Source: a virus. Taken from it: 64,000 nt of DNA. The notes under the pieces were generated by a model. The model was not told the origin of the DNA, did not search any database, and saw only the letters and a program-made list of their open reading frames with translations. Where the stretch lies: positions 1 to 64,000 of the IMG/VR virus record IMGVR_UViG_3300047157_000137, one strand, 5' to 3'. The position numbers were made by a program, and so were the translations under genes. This document shows positions 41,765 to 49,782 of the stretch, in pieces (position 1 is the stretch's first letter; every line of letters starts with the position of its first letter).

Positions 41765-43330
41765 ATGTCAAATGCAATTGTAAAGAATCTGAACTTTGGT
41801 TTAGATGCTAAAAACAATGTGTTTGCTGGTATTACAAAACTTACACAAGCCGTTAGCTCCACTCTTGGGGCTAGTGGTAAGTGTGTTATGTTAGAAGATA
41901 GTACGGGCAAACCTATTATTACCAAAGATGGTGTTACTGTAGCAGAAGCTATTACACTATTAGACCCAGTAGAAAATATGGGTGCCACCTTGTTAAAAGA
42001 AGCAGCAAGAAAAACTGTTAAAGAAGCAGGTGATGGTACAACAACAGCAACAGTGTTAGCTCACGCTATCCTACAGGAAGCTTATAAAGTTATAGATAAA
42101 TTAAATTCAAGAGATTTAAAAAATGGTATAAATAAAGCTACTAAAAATGTTTTAGAATACTTAGAAAACATATCTATCCCTGTAAAAGAAAAAATGATTG
42201 ATCAAGTAGCTACAATATCTACTAACAATGATTCTAAATTAGGTAAAATAATTGCTGAATCTTTTAGAGCTGTAGGTGATCATGGTGTTGTAATGATGGA
42301 ATCTAATGATTTACCAGAAACAACATTTGAAATTATTGACGGAGTACAATATGAACAAGGTTTAAAAAATATTCATTTTGTAACTAACAAAGAAACTAAC
42401 ACAGCTGAATTAAGCAATCCATTAGTTTTATTAGTAGAGTCAAAAATTGAAAACATTAGAAAAATACAAAACGTACTTGAATACGTTATAAAAAATAATA
42501 AATCATTATTAATAATAGGTGATACTGATCAACAAGTTTTATCAGCATTAGCTATGAATAAGATTAAAGGTAATATTAAAGTTAATTTAATTGACGCACC
42601 ACATTATGGTATATATAAAAAAGAAATATTAGATGATCTTTCTTTATTAACAGGTGCAACTATAATTAACGAAGACTTAGGAGATGATATTGATTTAATT
42701 GATGTAGAACAACTAGGCCAATGTAAAAAATCTATAAGTACTGAATCTGAAACTATATTACAAGTTGGAAGTTTATCTGATGAAGTTAAAGATTTAATAA
42801 AAGAAGTAGAAGGTAAAATTAAGAAAACAAAAAACCCACAGCTAATTCAAAAATATGAAACAAGATTAGCTAGGTTGTCTGGAAAAGTTGCTATTGTAAA
42901 AGTAGGCGCTAATTCAGAAGTTGAGTTACAAGAAAAAAAAGATAGAGTAGAAGATGCTATATGTGCTACAAAAGCTGCTATCAAAGAGGGTATAGTACCA
43001 GGAGGTGGTATTGCTCTTCTTAATGCTGCACAAAATATAACTAAACCTTCTTTAGCTGAAAATGTTTTATTACAAGCTATTAAACAACCTTTTAAAACTA
43101 TATTAAATAATGCGGGTATAGAAAAATATGACGTAGAAGATTTACATAGTGAAGGTGAAGGTTTGGATGTTGTTACAGGAAATATGGTAAATATGATTGA
43201 GTCAGGGATTATTGATCCTTTACTCGTCACAAAAAGTGCATTAAGAAATGCAGCTTCTGTAGCCACTACTATTTTATCAACCGATTGTGTAATTAATAAT
43301 CTTAGAATTAATGAAGGCAATAGGGAATAA
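41765..43330 (+). CDS. groEL: phage chaperonin GroEL
   Basis: The 521-residue protein is a full-length GroEL homologue. Equatorial ATPase residues are present: Asp55 (ITKDGVTVA), Asp90 (GDGTTTATVLA) and Asp397 (RVEDAICATKAA), with PGGG nearby. The intermediate and apical domains are recognisable (LLVESKIENIRKIQNVL; GNIKVNLIDAPHYG) but the apical substrate/GroES-binding face is diverged: the bacterial GYLSPYF is GLKNIHF and APGFGDRR is APHYGIYK. The C-terminal Gly-Gly-Met tail of bacterial GroEL is absent. Without host GroEL for comparison, replacement or specialised folding of phage structural proteins is inferred. The groES gene overlaps its 3' end by 20 nt. Confidence 0.95.
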   Translation: MSNAIVKNLNFGLDAKNNVFAGITKLTQAVSSTLGASGKCVMLEDSTGKPIITKDGVTVAEAITLLDPVENMGATLLKEAARKTVKEAGDGTTTATVLAHAILQEAYKVIDKLNSRDLKNGINKATKNVLEYLENISIPVKEKMIDQVATISTNNDSKLGKIIAESFRAVGDHGVVMMESNDLPETTFEIIDGVQYEQGLKNIHFVTNKETNTAELSNPLVLLVESKIENIRKIQNVLEYVIKNNKSLLIIGDTDQQVLSALAMNKIKGNIKVNLIDAPHYGIYKKEILDDLSLLTGATIINEDLGDDIDLIDVEQLGQCKKSISTESETILQVGSLSDEVKDLIKEVEGKIKKTKNPQLIQKYETRLARLSGKVAIVKVGANSEVELQEKKDRVEDAICATKAAIKEGIVPGGGIALLNAAQNITKPSLAENVLLQAIKQPFKTILNNAGIEKYDVEDLHSEGEGLDVVTGNMVNMIESGIIDPLLVTKSALRNAASVATTILSTDCVINNLRINEGNRE

Positions 43331-43571
43331 TTTAATAGTAAAACCTTACAAAGCTGGGGTTACAAAAACCAAAGGTGGTTTATTTTTAGCAGAAAAACAA
43401 AGAGAAGATATAAGATATGAAGAGGGAGTTGTTTTGTCAGCTGGATCAAACTCTGGTGGTATAAAAGAAAATGATGTCATTTATTTTGATAAAAATAATT
43501 CACATCAAATAGAGATAAAAAAAGAAATTTACAAGGTGGTAAATATAAATCATGTTGTAGTTGTGTTATGA
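43311..43571 (+). CDS. groES: phage co-chaperonin GroES
   Basis: The 86-residue protein has the GroES fold: MKAIGNNLIVKPY, a mobile loop with GGLFL (E. coli GGIVL), GVVLSAGSNSG, and a C-terminal KENDVIYFDKN and NINHVVVVL strand. The hydrophobic mobile-loop triplet that docks on GroEL is kept. Gene order is groEL-groES, the reverse of bacterial operons. It should cap the phage GroEL (or host GroEL). Confidence 0.88.
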   Translation: MKAIGNNLIVKPYKAGVTKTKGGLFLAEKQREDIRYEEGVVLSAGSNSGGIKENDVIYFDKNNSHQIEIKKEIYKVVNINHVVVVL

Positions 43572-44011
43572 GATTAGAAGCAAGTGACATTAAAAGATTA
43601 AATCTTTTAAAACACTATAGAATAATTAGAAAATGGGCTTGCAAAAACAATAATCTAAATGATGCAGATTTAGAATTACTTATATATTTCGATTGCATGG
43701 ATCTTTTTACAAGAGAAGATTTTAAAATCGGTACGTATTCTTATAGTTGGGACAATAGACGCTGGAACAGATTACTTAAAGAAGGTTGGATAACGGTTTG
43801 GAGAAAACACAACCGCACAACTCAAAAGTATAACATTTATAAAGTTTCCTTCAAGTGTAAACAACTAATAAGCCGTATGTACCGTATTATGCTAGGCACA
43901 GAAGATATACCTACTTCTACCGCTAGAAATAAAATAATGAAAGGTAATAGTTATATAGATAAAGTAATGATTACTTCTATATACAATGTTAACAAAGATA
44001 AAAACCGATAA
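43568..44011 (+). CDS. winged-helix-like hypothetical protein
   Basis: The 147-residue protein is basic, with a helix-turn-helix-like central segment (ADLELLIYFDCMDLFTREDFKIG...RRWNRLLKEGWITVWRKH) that fits a winged helix (the KEGWI wing). Its start overlaps the groES stop (ATGA). Proteins of this type recur next to structural genes of marine phages. Transcriptional control or DNA binding is inferred. Confidence 0.6.
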   Translation: MRLEASDIKRLNLLKHYRIIRKWACKNNNLNDADLELLIYFDCMDLFTREDFKIGTYSYSWDNRRWNRLLKEGWITVWRKHNRTTQKYNIYKVSFKCKQLISRMYRIMLGTEDIPTSTARNKIMKGNSYIDKVMITSIYNVNKDKNR

Positions 44012-44013
44012 TC

Positions 44014-44118
44014 ATGGGAAAAAAAGAAAAAAAAGTAGAAGTAAAAGAATTGTCTTTAATAGACAAAAAGATTGCTAAACTAAAAGACATTATTAAAAAG
44101 CTAGAAGCTAAAAAATGA
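44014..44118 (+). CDS. 34-residue lysine-rich peptide
   Basis: The ATG at 44014 opens a 34-residue frame (MGKKEKKVEVKELSLIDKKIAKLKDIIKKLEAKK), a lysine-rich coiled-coil helix. Its stop overlaps the next ATG (ATGA). Function unknown. Confidence 0.6.
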   Translation: MGKKEKKVEVKELSLIDKKIAKLKDIIKKLEAKK

Positions 44119-44498
44119 TAAATCCTAATAAATTTGCAACAACAGCTGCTCAAGAGCAAGGTGATTCATTGTGGCAAGGCGCATCAACAGCACAGAATTT
44201 TATTGATAATAGAAATAATATTCAGGATGCTCAAGATAGATCTTTACCTACACCTGTACCTCAGGAAAATGAATCTGGTTTAAATTTTAATGGAAATCCT
44301 ATAAAAGACAATAAAAAAAACTTTAATAAAAAAGTACCTGGTTTAGAAAAGACTGTTGTTAAAGATAATACTAACATTAAAAAACCTTTTCCGCATAATC
44401 ATCTCAATAAAGTTCAAAACTATAAAAAGAAAAAAGATTATGCAAATCATCCAGAAGTTATAGCGCATAACGAACACGCGGCAAGAACAAATTCTTAA
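44115..44498 (+). CDS. hypothetical protein
   Basis: The 127-residue protein is Asn/Lys-rich with no membrane segment (MINPNKFATTAAQEQGDSLWQGASTAQNF..., ending HNEHAARTNS). A histidine-containing C-terminal region (HPEVIAHNEHAAR) is notable. Function unknown; position among virion accessory genes. Confidence 0.5.
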   Translation: MINPNKFATTAAQEQGDSLWQGASTAQNFIDNRNNIQDAQDRSLPTPVPQENESGLNFNGNPIKDNKKNFNKKVPGLEKTVVKDNTNIKKPFPHNHLNKVQNYKKKKDYANHPEVIAHNEHAARTNS

Positions 44499-44508
44499 AA
44501 CAAATATT

Positions 44509-44736
44509 ATGGCAAAAAATCCAAGTCAATTAGGAGCTAATGCAATATGGAATGGCCCATCAAAGCCAACCAATTTAGTTCCAGGAAACGCAAGATATGG
44601 ATCCAATTGTATGAAAGTGTCTCAAGCACCTTTACCATACAAAGCTGGTCCTATCACAAGCAGAGCACAAGCTAACGATGGTGGATCACTAGGATCTCAC
44701 ATGGCTAGCAAGTATATTAATCCTACTGCAAAGTAA
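44509..44736 (+). CDS. hypothetical protein
   Basis: The 75-residue protein (MAKNPSQLGANAIWNGPSKPTNLVPGNARYGSNC...) has little regular secondary structure, with several Gly/Pro/Asn; its DGGSLGSHMASKYINPTAK end is typical of small virion-associated proteins. Function unknown. Confidence 0.5.
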   Translation: MAKNPSQLGANAIWNGPSKPTNLVPGNARYGSNCMKVSQAPLPYKAGPITSRAQANDGGSLGSHMASKYINPTAK

Positions 44737-44748
44737 AAACTCACTAAA

Positions 44749-45213
44749 ATGAGTGATAGAATAAGTGAGCATATTTCACTTAAAGAAGGTATTAAATCTA
44801 ACACAGCTACTAGGTTAAGTATTGACAATACACCTAGAGAAATAGATTTAATTAACATGAAAACTATTGCTGAAAAAGTATTTGAACCTCTACGCAAATG
44901 GGTGGGTGGTCCAATAGCTATTAATAGTTTCTATCGCTCACCCAAATTGAATTCTGCTATCGGCGGAAGTACAACCTCTCAACATTGTATTGGTTGTGCA
45001 CTTGACCTAGACGATAACTATGGTTATAAGACTAATGCAGAAATGTATGAGTATATAAAAAATAATTTAGATTACGATCAAATGATTTGGGAATTTGGTG
45101 ACGAAACAAACCCTGCTTGGGTTCATGTAAGCTATGTATCAGAAGATGTTAATAGAAGAAGATGTTTACAAGCGTATAAAGAAAACAGTAAAACAAAATA
45201 CAAAATAATATAA
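44749..45213 (+). CDS. endolysin: M15 family peptidase
   Basis: The 154-residue protein has the peptidase M15A (PF08291-type) pattern: SFYRSPKLNSAIGGSTTSQH with His79, ALDLD with Asp86, and WVHVSY with His126 as the zinc ligands. M15 enzymes cleave peptidoglycan cross-links (D-Ala-D-Ala or L-Ala-D-Glu). There is no signal peptide; a holin is encoded downstream at 48787. It is the probable lysis enzyme, although a virion-associated role is possible. Confidence 0.88.
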   Translation: MSDRISEHISLKEGIKSNTATRLSIDNTPREIDLINMKTIAEKVFEPLRKWVGGPIAINSFYRSPKLNSAIGGSTTSQHCIGCALDLDDNYGYKTNAEMYEYIKNNLDYDQMIWEFGDETNPAWVHVSYVSEDVNRRRCLQAYKENSKTKYKII

Positions 45214-45215
45214 TT

Positions 45216-45371
45216 ATGGCATCACCGTTATTAAAAAAAATGATGAAAGGACCTAAATGCTGGAAAGGTTATGAAGCAAGAGGTAAGAAAAAATCACCTA
45301 GTGGTAAAAAAACTAAAAGTGGTAAGGTTAAAATGGTCAACAACTGTGTTAAAATAGGTAAGAAAAAATAA
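45216..45371 (+). CDS. 51-residue basic Cys-containing peptide
   Basis: The ATG at 45216 opens a 51-residue frame (MASPLLKKMMKGPKCWKGYEARGKKKSPSGKK...VNNCVKIGKKK), strongly basic with two cysteines. The stop overlaps the next ATG (TAATG). Together with the next gene it forms a pair of Lys/Arg-rich peptides, probably DNA-binding or packaged with DNA. Confidence 0.6.
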   Translation: MASPLLKKMMKGPKCWKGYEARGKKKSPSGKKTKSGKVKMVNNCVKIGKKK

Positions 45372-45646
45372 TGGCTTTTAATTTACCAAGCGGACCATTA
45401 GATATGAGAAAGACTACCAAGGGTAAAGGTAGAACTTTTAGAAAGACAGAAGAAGGAGCTGGTATGACTAAGAAAGGAGTCAAACAATATAGAAAAGAAA
45501 ACCCTGGTAGTAAATTAAAAACTGCTGTAACAGGTAAAGTTAAACCTGGTAGTAAGGCTGCCAAAAGAAGAAAATCATTCTGCGCAAGATCAAAAGGATG
45601 GACTGGTGAAAGAGGTAAAGCTGCTAGACGTAGGTGGAAATGTTAA
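45371..45646 (+). CDS. small basic phage protein (DUF6321-like)
   Basis: The 91-residue protein (MAFNLPSGPLDMRKTTKGKGRTFRKTEEGAGMTKKGVKQYRKENPGSKLKTAVTGKVKPGSKAAKRRKSFCARSKGWTG...) belongs to a family of small basic proteins in marine phages and resembles DUF6321-type sequences. It may condense DNA in the virion or bind nucleic acid. The last residues are RRRWKC. Confidence 0.6.
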   Translation: MAFNLPSGPLDMRKTTKGKGRTFRKTEEGAGMTKKGVKQYRKENPGSKLKTAVTGKVKPGSKAAKRRKSFCARSKGWTGERGKAARRRWKC

Positions 45647-45670
45647 ATAAAAAAAAAAAAATAAAACATT

Positions 45671-46180
45671 ATGATTAGAAATTATTACACTGACTCTTTT
45701 AAAGAAGGAAGAGTTGTAACAGCTAGCGATACGTTGTTGATTGATGGCAAAACTCAAGCTTCAACACCACAAAGTGTGTGGAAAGAATACAATTTATATA
45801 TAGGCACCACAGGAAGTGTTGTTACTACAAATGATAACGACGCATCTACAAATGGTACACTTACATTAAGAGCACCTAACACAGATATTAAAATAGGTAT
45901 GTTTGTAGCTGGTGCAGGAGTTCCTAACGACTGTAAAATTACAAACGTTGTTGTTACTTTAGGTACAATGGCTATAACAGTGGATAAAACATTAGGTATT
46001 GCTGCTGACATTCTTTTAACATATGGTTTTCCTAATGAAAACAGTGTTAGAGTTAGAACTATAGATGACGATACAGTTACTTTTTATAACCCACCACAAG
46101 GTGAAATTTTACCAGTAAGTGTTGTGCAAGTTTTTGCAACAGGTACTAGTAATATTTCAGGCTTAGTTGCTTTAAGTTAA
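45671..46180 (+). CDS. beta-rich virion-like protein
   Basis: The 169-residue protein is rich in Thr, Val and Gly, with beta strands and ending SNISGLVALS. It starts MIRNYYTDSFKEGRVVTASDTLLIDGKT. A capsid decoration or head protein is a fair guess, but no family is recognised. Confidence 0.55.
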   Translation: MIRNYYTDSFKEGRVVTASDTLLIDGKTQASTPQSVWKEYNLYIGTTGSVVTTNDNDASTNGTLTLRAPNTDIKIGMFVAGAGVPNDCKITNVVVTLGTMAITVDKTLGIAADILLTYGFPNENSVRVRTIDDDTVTFYNPPQGEILPVSVVQVFATGTSNISGLVALS

Positions 46181-46184
46181 TGTT

Positions 46185-46499
46185 ATGGGAGTTAAAAGAC
46201 TAGAAAGAAGAGCAAAAAGAGTTGCTGACAGACAAGCAAAATTGTTTCGTAAAGAAGATATGGGACAAAAGTTTAATAAGTCAAGACTTAATAGATTAAG
46301 TGATTTAAGTGATGATCTTCAAGTTAAAATAAAAGAAAAAAAAGGTGCACCCTTTTATAAGACCGGTGGTTTTATGGGTATTAATCCTGATCACAAAGGA
46401 TATTGCACACCAATGACTAAACCTACATGTACTCCACGAAGAAAAGCATTAGCTAAAAGGTTAAAACCAGGTGGAGACTTATATAAAGGAAAAAAATAA
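46185..46499 (+). CDS. small basic hypothetical protein
   Basis: The 104-residue protein is strongly basic (MGVKRLERRAKRVADRQAKLFRKEDMGQ..., CTPMTKPTCTPRRKALAKRLKPG). A CxxxxxxxC pair lies in its C-terminal third. It may bind DNA or the virion interior. Function unknown. Confidence 0.5.
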   Translation: MGVKRLERRAKRVADRQAKLFRKEDMGQKFNKSRLNRLSDLSDDLQVKIKEKKGAPFYKTGGFMGINPDHKGYCTPMTKPTCTPRRKALAKRLKPGGDLYKGKK

Positions 46500-46520
46500 A
46501 CAATATAAAAAAATAATATT

Positions 46521-46832
46521 ATGGCTTACAAAAAAAGTAAACAAAGAGTAGAACAAGATCTTGCGAGAAACGCTATTTATGATAAAAAACATGGATATGG
46601 AAAAGAAGGTAAATATGAAGATGAACAATTAACTAAAGTTTCTTCAGGAGCAGCTACATACATGAAAGGTTCTTATGGACCAGACGCTTATGGTCAACCT
46701 CATATGAAAGGTCAACCTCATATGAAAGGTCAACCTCATATGGAATCAAACAAACAAGAAAAGTATAACTTAATGCATGACAACCCAGTTGCAAAACATG
46801 GATCATTTTTGTCTAAGCATATGAAAGGATAG
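46521..46832 (+). CDS. hypothetical protein with QPHMKG repeats
   Basis: The 103-residue protein has three tandem copies of the hexapeptide GQPHMK (nucleotides 46692-46743), and other repeats of the MKG/SKHMKG motif at its end. The His/Met pairs suggest a metal-binding or disordered region. Function unknown. Confidence 0.5.
   Translation: MAYKKSKQRVEQDLARNAIYDKKHGYGKEGKYEDEQLTKVSSGAATYMKGSYGPDAYGQPHMKGQPHMKGQPHMESNKQEKYNLMHDNPVAKHGSFLSKHMKG
46692..46743 (+). repeat. 18-bp tandem repeat inside a coding gene
   Basis: The unit GGTCAACCTCATATGAAA is present twice exactly (46692-46709 and 46710-46727), then a partial third copy. It encodes GQPHMK repeats. It probably arose by slippage and may vary in copy number between relatives. 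Confidence 0.9.
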
Positions 46833-46834
46833 TC

Positions 46835-47659
46835 ATGGGAAAACCAGGAAAAAACGCTAAAAATAATTTAAGCAAACAGCTAGGTTTAGAAATGAAAGGA
46901 TCACCGTATCCTATGACAGCTAGTCAAGACAATACTTTTGGGCCAAGTGGATCTAATCCAAACCCAGTCATATTTAATGCTATAAAAGCTGCTGATGAAA
47001 AAAAATCTAAAAGCGAAGGTCCTAACTTTATTGGAGCTCTTATAGCTAAAGGTGTTGGTGGAGCAATAGCTAAAACAGTTGCAAAAAAAGCTGTTAGTAA
47101 AATAGGTGGAAGCATTATTCAAAAGGGCTTGTCTGAAGTTGGGGCAAAAGCTTTTGGAGCAGGTTCTAATATAAGTTCTTTAGTAAAAGACGTTCCTGCA
47201 GGTCCTAAAAGTAAAACTGGTATGGGTAAAGCTCTTTCTACAATTGGATCTAGCATAACAGAAGGTGTAAGAGGTCTTGGAGAAGGTATAGCTGGAAAAG
47301 CAGGTGGTTCGCCAAAAGGGTTTGGAGATAAAGTTAAAAACTATATTGGTAGCTTAGATTTAATTACTAATAGTAACCCAGATGGATCATTAAGAAAAGA
47401 AACAGATAAACCTTCTACCGCGGCAGATAGTGATAAAAATATTACCGATCTTACATCTAACGAAGCAAACAGTACAGTTCCTGATAATTCAGGTTCAATA
47501 CCTCAAACTTCTATAGGAAACGATAATACAGCTAAACCTACTGCAGGCGATCCTTATGGAAATGCAGATGAAAGAAAAGCTTATGTGCAAAGTCAAAAAC
47601 CTTCAGGTATGAATATGGAAGGACCTTTAAACAAATTAAAAAATATGTGCCGAAGATAA
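46835..47659 (+). CDS. Gly/Ala-rich hypothetical virion protein
   Basis: The 274-residue protein has a central stretch of Ala/Gly/Lys with short hydrophobic segments (GALIAKGVGGAIAKTVAKKAVSKIGGSIIQKG, residues about 66-98) that could be an amphipathic or membrane-active helix. The rest is disordered (Ser/Thr/Asn/Pro-rich). It may be an internal virion or membrane-interacting protein. No family is recognised. Confidence 0.5.
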   Translation: MGKPGKNAKNNLSKQLGLEMKGSPYPMTASQDNTFGPSGSNPNPVIFNAIKAADEKKSKSEGPNFIGALIAKGVGGAIAKTVAKKAVSKIGGSIIQKGLSEVGAKAFGAGSNISSLVKDVPAGPKSKTGMGKALSTIGSSITEGVRGLGEGIAGKAGGSPKGFGDKVKNYIGSLDLITNSNPDGSLRKETDKPSTAADSDKNITDLTSNEANSTVPDNSGSIPQTSIGNDNTAKPTAGDPYGNADERKAYVQSQKPSGMNMEGPLNKLKNMCRR

Positions 47660-47701
47660 CACATTAACAACAATCATTAACAACAAACAAAAACAATTAT
47701 T

Positions 47702-47995
47702 ATGGCAAAGTTTATTTCGATTAAATCGGTGGGAGCTGGTATCGCAGGTGGAGACATCTTATTAAGTGGTGACTCATGTGCAACTGTTAGCATTTCAAGT
47801 CCAACAGTTATTCATTATCATTTTCTTGCTGGTACAACTGGCGATGTAGCTGCAATCACTTACACAGGTGGTGCTACTGAAGGTGTAAAACTAAGAGACG
47901 CTATTAATTATGCATTAACTGCTAATCCAGGTGGTATTTTAGCTAAGGTTAAAATTCCAGCAGGAGCAACAGTTACAGGTATAGCAGTATCTTAA
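47702..47995 (+). CDS. small beta-rich hypothetical protein
   Basis: The 97-residue protein is Gly/Ala/Val/Thr-rich (MAKFISIKSVGAGIAGGDILLSGDSCATVSISSPTVIHYHFLAG...) and ends TVTGIAVS. It looks like a small beta barrel, and such proteins are often capsid decoration proteins. Function unknown. Confidence 0.5.
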   Translation: MAKFISIKSVGAGIAGGDILLSGDSCATVSISSPTVIHYHFLAGTTGDVAAITYTGGATEGVKLRDAINYALTANPGGILAKVKIPAGATVTGIAVS

Positions 47996-48147
47996 TGAAA
48001 TCAAGAGGCTTAGGTGATAAAATAGAGTCTTTCACTAAGGCAACTGGTATCAAGAGAATTGTTGATAACGTGTCACAGGGTTTAAACATACCCTGTGGCT
48101 GTTCTCAACGTAAAGATTATTTAAATAAAATGTTTCCAGGAAAATAA
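47995..48147 (+). CDS. 50-residue small protein with CGC motif
   Basis: The ATG at 47995 overlaps the previous stop (TAATG) and gives a 50-residue frame: a helical basic start (GLGDKIESFTKATGIKRIVDNVSQGL) then NIPCGCSQRKDYLNKMF. Small proteins of the form TGIKxxVDxVS...CGCxxRKxxLNK are common in Bacteroidota phages near structural genes. The pair of Cys could bind zinc. Confidence 0.65.
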   Translation: MKSRGLGDKIESFTKATGIKRIVDNVSQGLNIPCGCSQRKDYLNKMFPGK

Positions 48148-48458
48148 TGGCTTATAAACAAAAACCCGCACCATATTCTTACAATGTTATTCCTATTTAT
48201 AATTCTACTTTAGAAGAAGGAGTATTAGGTAAAGCTGATAGAAGAGGCGGTATACTAGTTAATAAAGAAATTAAAGATCCTGCGCAACTTGAAGAAGTTA
48301 TATCACATGAAAAAATTCACATTGAGCAAATGCAAAGAGGTGATTTAGATTATGATGAACAAAACGTATACTGGAAAGGTAAAACTTATCCCAGATCTAA
48401 AATGAAAGAAGGAGCTAAAGATCTTCCATGGGAGACTGAAGCTTATAAAAACATGTAA
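48147..48458 (+). CDS. mini zinc-peptidase-like protein (HEKIH)
   Basis: The 103-residue protein has a HEKIH motif at residues 54-58, preceded by LEEVIS and followed by IEQMQRGDLDYDEQN; a LPWETEAY near the C-terminus could supply the third ligand Glu. It resembles the small HExxH domains of phages that process structural proteins. Its size is the minimum for a zincin. Whether it is active is unproven. Confidence 0.6.
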   Translation: MAYKQKPAPYSYNVIPIYNSTLEEGVLGKADRRGGILVNKEIKDPAQLEEVISHEKIHIEQMQRGDLDYDEQNVYWKGKTYPRSKMKEGAKDLPWETEAYKNM

Positions 48459-48460
48459 TT

Positions 48461-48781
48461 ATGGCGTATAAAATGAAAGCATCTATTCCTAGTTTATGCT
48501 CGAGTCCTTTACAAATCAATGAACCTAAAAAAAGGGGAAGATTACATATAGAAAACATAGATGGAATAAAAAATAAAAATACAGCAGAACAATCTTCTGA
48601 TAATTCAAACTTAAGGGTTAATGAAAACTACGACACCAACGATTCTTTTGTTAATACAAAAATAAACGATCCTAAAGGTGTTCTTAATAGAGAAGCAAGA
48701 AAACGCGAATATAATAAAGGATACAGATATAAAAGTGAAAAAGATGGATCTATAACTCTTAAAGGTAGAAAAGGTAATTAA
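48461..48781 (+). CDS. hypothetical protein
   Basis: The 106-residue protein is charged and Asn/Lys-rich, with no membrane span (MAYKMKASIPSLCSSPLQINEPKKRGRLHIENIDG...). It begins 2 nt after the previous gene. Function unknown. Confidence 0.5.
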   Translation: MAYKMKASIPSLCSSPLQINEPKKRGRLHIENIDGIKNKNTAEQSSDNSNLRVNENYDTNDSFVNTKINDPKGVLNREARKREYNKGYRYKSEKDGSITLKGRKGN

Positions 48782-48786
48782 ATATT

Positions 48787-49248
48787 ATGTCTAAGCCAAA
48801 AAAGAAATTTAAAGATACAACAGTAGGTAAACTATTGTTCGGTGCAGCTTCACTAGTTAATCCTGCTTTAGGCAGTGTGCTAAGTGGTGTTAGTTCACCA
48901 GCGGAAGCTATTGCTGCTATCGGTAAATCTGACGTAAGTGGTGAAGATAAAATAAAATTACAACAACTTATATTTGAACAACAAAATAAAGAGATGGAAG
49001 CCGTCACTTCAAGGTGGCAAGCCGATTCAATATCAGATTCATGGCTTTCGAAAAATGTACGCCCATTAGTTTTAGTATGGTGTATTGTTATATTTTCACT
49101 AGCTGGAATATTAGATAGTGTAGAATCAATACCATTTAACATAGGTGCTACATGGAACGATACATTTGAAAAAGTAATGATGGCAGTAGTTTTAGCCTAT
49201 TTTGGCGGACGAAGTAGTGAAAAGGTTACAAGTATATTTAAAAAGTAA
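48787..49248 (+). CDS. holin (3TM_holin family)
   Basis: The 153-residue protein matches the PF11351-type holin: a first hydrophobic segment (VGKLLFGAASLVNPALGSVLSG), a middle helix with EMEAVTSRWQADSISDSWLSKNVRPLVLVWCIVIFSLAGI and a last helix VMMAVVLAYFGGRSSEKV. The SRWxADxxSDSWLSKNVRP pattern is the family hallmark. It should form the lysis pore with the M15 endolysin. Confidence 0.85.
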   Translation: MSKPKKKFKDTTVGKLLFGAASLVNPALGSVLSGVSSPAEAIAAIGKSDVSGEDKIKLQQLIFEQQNKEMEAVTSRWQADSISDSWLSKNVRPLVLVWCIVIFSLAGILDSVESIPFNIGATWNDTFEKVMMAVVLAYFGGRSSEKVTSIFKK

Positions 49249-49300
49249 ATAAAACCTGTAACTATATTAATACATTAATAACCAATTAAATTAAATTAAA

Positions 49301-49555
49301 ATGAGTGAAGTAAAACAAATGATTACCAAAGACCAATTAGAAAAGATTCAAGGCTTTCAAAAAGAGTTAAATAAACTCTTAAATGAAGTAGGTTTCTTAG
49401 AAGCCCAAAAATCCGCAGTATTAGGAAAGTTCCATGAAGAAAACAAAAAAACTGAAGACTTCAAAAAAGAACTAGAAAAAGAATATGGCTCTATCAATAT
49501 TAATTTAGAAGATGGAACATTCGAACCTATTGAAAAAGAAGAAGATAAGAAATAA
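49301..49555 (+). CDS. coiled-coil hypothetical protein
   Basis: The 84-residue acidic protein (MSEVKQMITKDQLEKIQGFQKELNKLLNEVGFLEAQKSAVLGK...) is a coiled coil that ends EKEEDKK. It starts after an AT-only leader (TTAAATTAAATTAAA) and its last base is the first base of the next gene's ATG. Function unknown. Confidence 0.6.
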   Translation: MSEVKQMITKDQLEKIQGFQKELNKLLNEVGFLEAQKSAVLGKFHEENKKTEDFKKELEKEYGSININLEDGTFEPIEKEEDKK

Positions 49556-49782
49556 TGTCTTCAGTAATTAGAAAGATAAGTATTGGTTCTGACTATAAAA
49601 CTGATGCTATGCACTACTCGATAGGGCAGTCAGTATATGGTGGACATACAATATCACATATACTTTCTGATAAAGAAGATAATTCTTACAATATTTACAT
49701 TAAAAAGAACAACGAAGTATTGCCATGGAAAAAGTTTAACTCTAACATGGCAATATCAGTTGAGTATGATTTAGAGTATTAA
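49555..49782 (+). CDS. small hypothetical protein
   Basis: The 75-residue protein (MSSVIRKISIGSDYKTDAMHYSIGQSVYGGHTISHILSDKEDNSYNIYIKKNNEV...) is beta-rich and ends VEYDLEY. It shares 1 nt with each neighbour (the stop/start overlap TAATG). Function unknown; it belongs to the packaging block. Confidence 0.6.
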   Translation: MSSVIRKISIGSDYKTDAMHYSIGQSVYGGHTISHILSDKEDNSYNIYIKKNNEVLPWKKFNSNMAISVEYDLEY

